13,578 nucleotides of DNA, from positions 1 through 13,578 of the forward strand of contig JBGCEN010000065.1 in NCBI GenBank assembly GCA_045106435.1, in the 5' to 3' direction. The notes under the pieces were generated by a model. It saw only the letters and a program-made list of their open reading frames with translations. It had not been told where the DNA came from and ran no database searches. Below are positions 13,570 to 13,578 of this stretch, piece after piece. Origin of the DNA: JBCCIM01 sp045106435. GTDB taxonomy: Bacteria > Bacteroidota > Rhodothermia > Rhodothermales > JAHQVL01. Within the stretch, counting starts at the first letter, position 1; each line of letters begins with the position of its first letter. A program made the translations under genes and the position numbers.

Positions 13570-13578
13570 AGTACCTCC

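Overview
The window looks like chromosomal DNA of a marine-type member of the Bacteroidota/Rhodothermota (Rhodothermales- or Balneolales-like). The basis is: two secreted proteins end in type IX secretion (T9SS) sorting domains with the YPNPF signature; the MacB/FtsX permease carries the extra N-terminal prefix seen in this group; clear Shine-Dalgarno sequences are missing before almost every start; and GC content is moderate. The six-base palindrome GCCGGC is strikingly frequent (27 copies by hand count, about 3 expected), which looks like a genomic signature. No tRNA, rRNA, CRISPR array, phage gene or transposase was seen.

Layout. Positions 1-558 hold the 3' end of a subclass-B3-like metallo-beta-lactamase-fold gene, followed by a headless short-chain dehydrogenase remnant (618-842) and a 101-bp MITE-like inverted repeat (953-1053). 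On the minus strand, 1170-3821 encodes a large secreted 'choice-of-anchor B' protein with two PKD/Ig-like modules and a T9SS tail, with a strong terminator at 1105-1141. After a roughly 650-bp gene-poor gap comes a plus-strand MacB/FtsX-type ABC permease (4474-7080). Its stop meets the convergent GntP gene across a gap made entirely of degenerate 8-bp repeats.

A minus-strand gene cluster reads, in transcription order, FKBP-type lipoprotein (9914-10399), LarA-like nickel-pincer racemase/epimerase homologue (8618-9904) and GntP-family carboxylate/aldonate symporter (7133-8524). The last two suggest uptake plus stereochemical inversion of a 2-hydroxyacid or sugar acid. Divergent from it is an exported cyclophilin (10521-11162), so two unrelated prolyl isomerase families face each other across about 120 bp.

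Positions 11163-11687 contain no gene but are rich in structure. A candidate Bacteroidota-type promoter, several nested and consecutive hairpins and a strong plus-strand terminator (11646-11680) together look like a small structured RNA of about 220 nt. The window closes with a minus-strand secreted GH16 beta-glucanase (laminarinase-like, 11688-13409) with an accessory domain and a T9SS tail; nine perfect 9-bp tandem repeats lie about 80 bp upstream of its start.

The best candidates for undescribed biology are the structured intergenic RNA, the LarA-like/GntP/FKBP cluster, the GCCGGC enrichment and the 9-bp repeat upstream of the glucanase gene.
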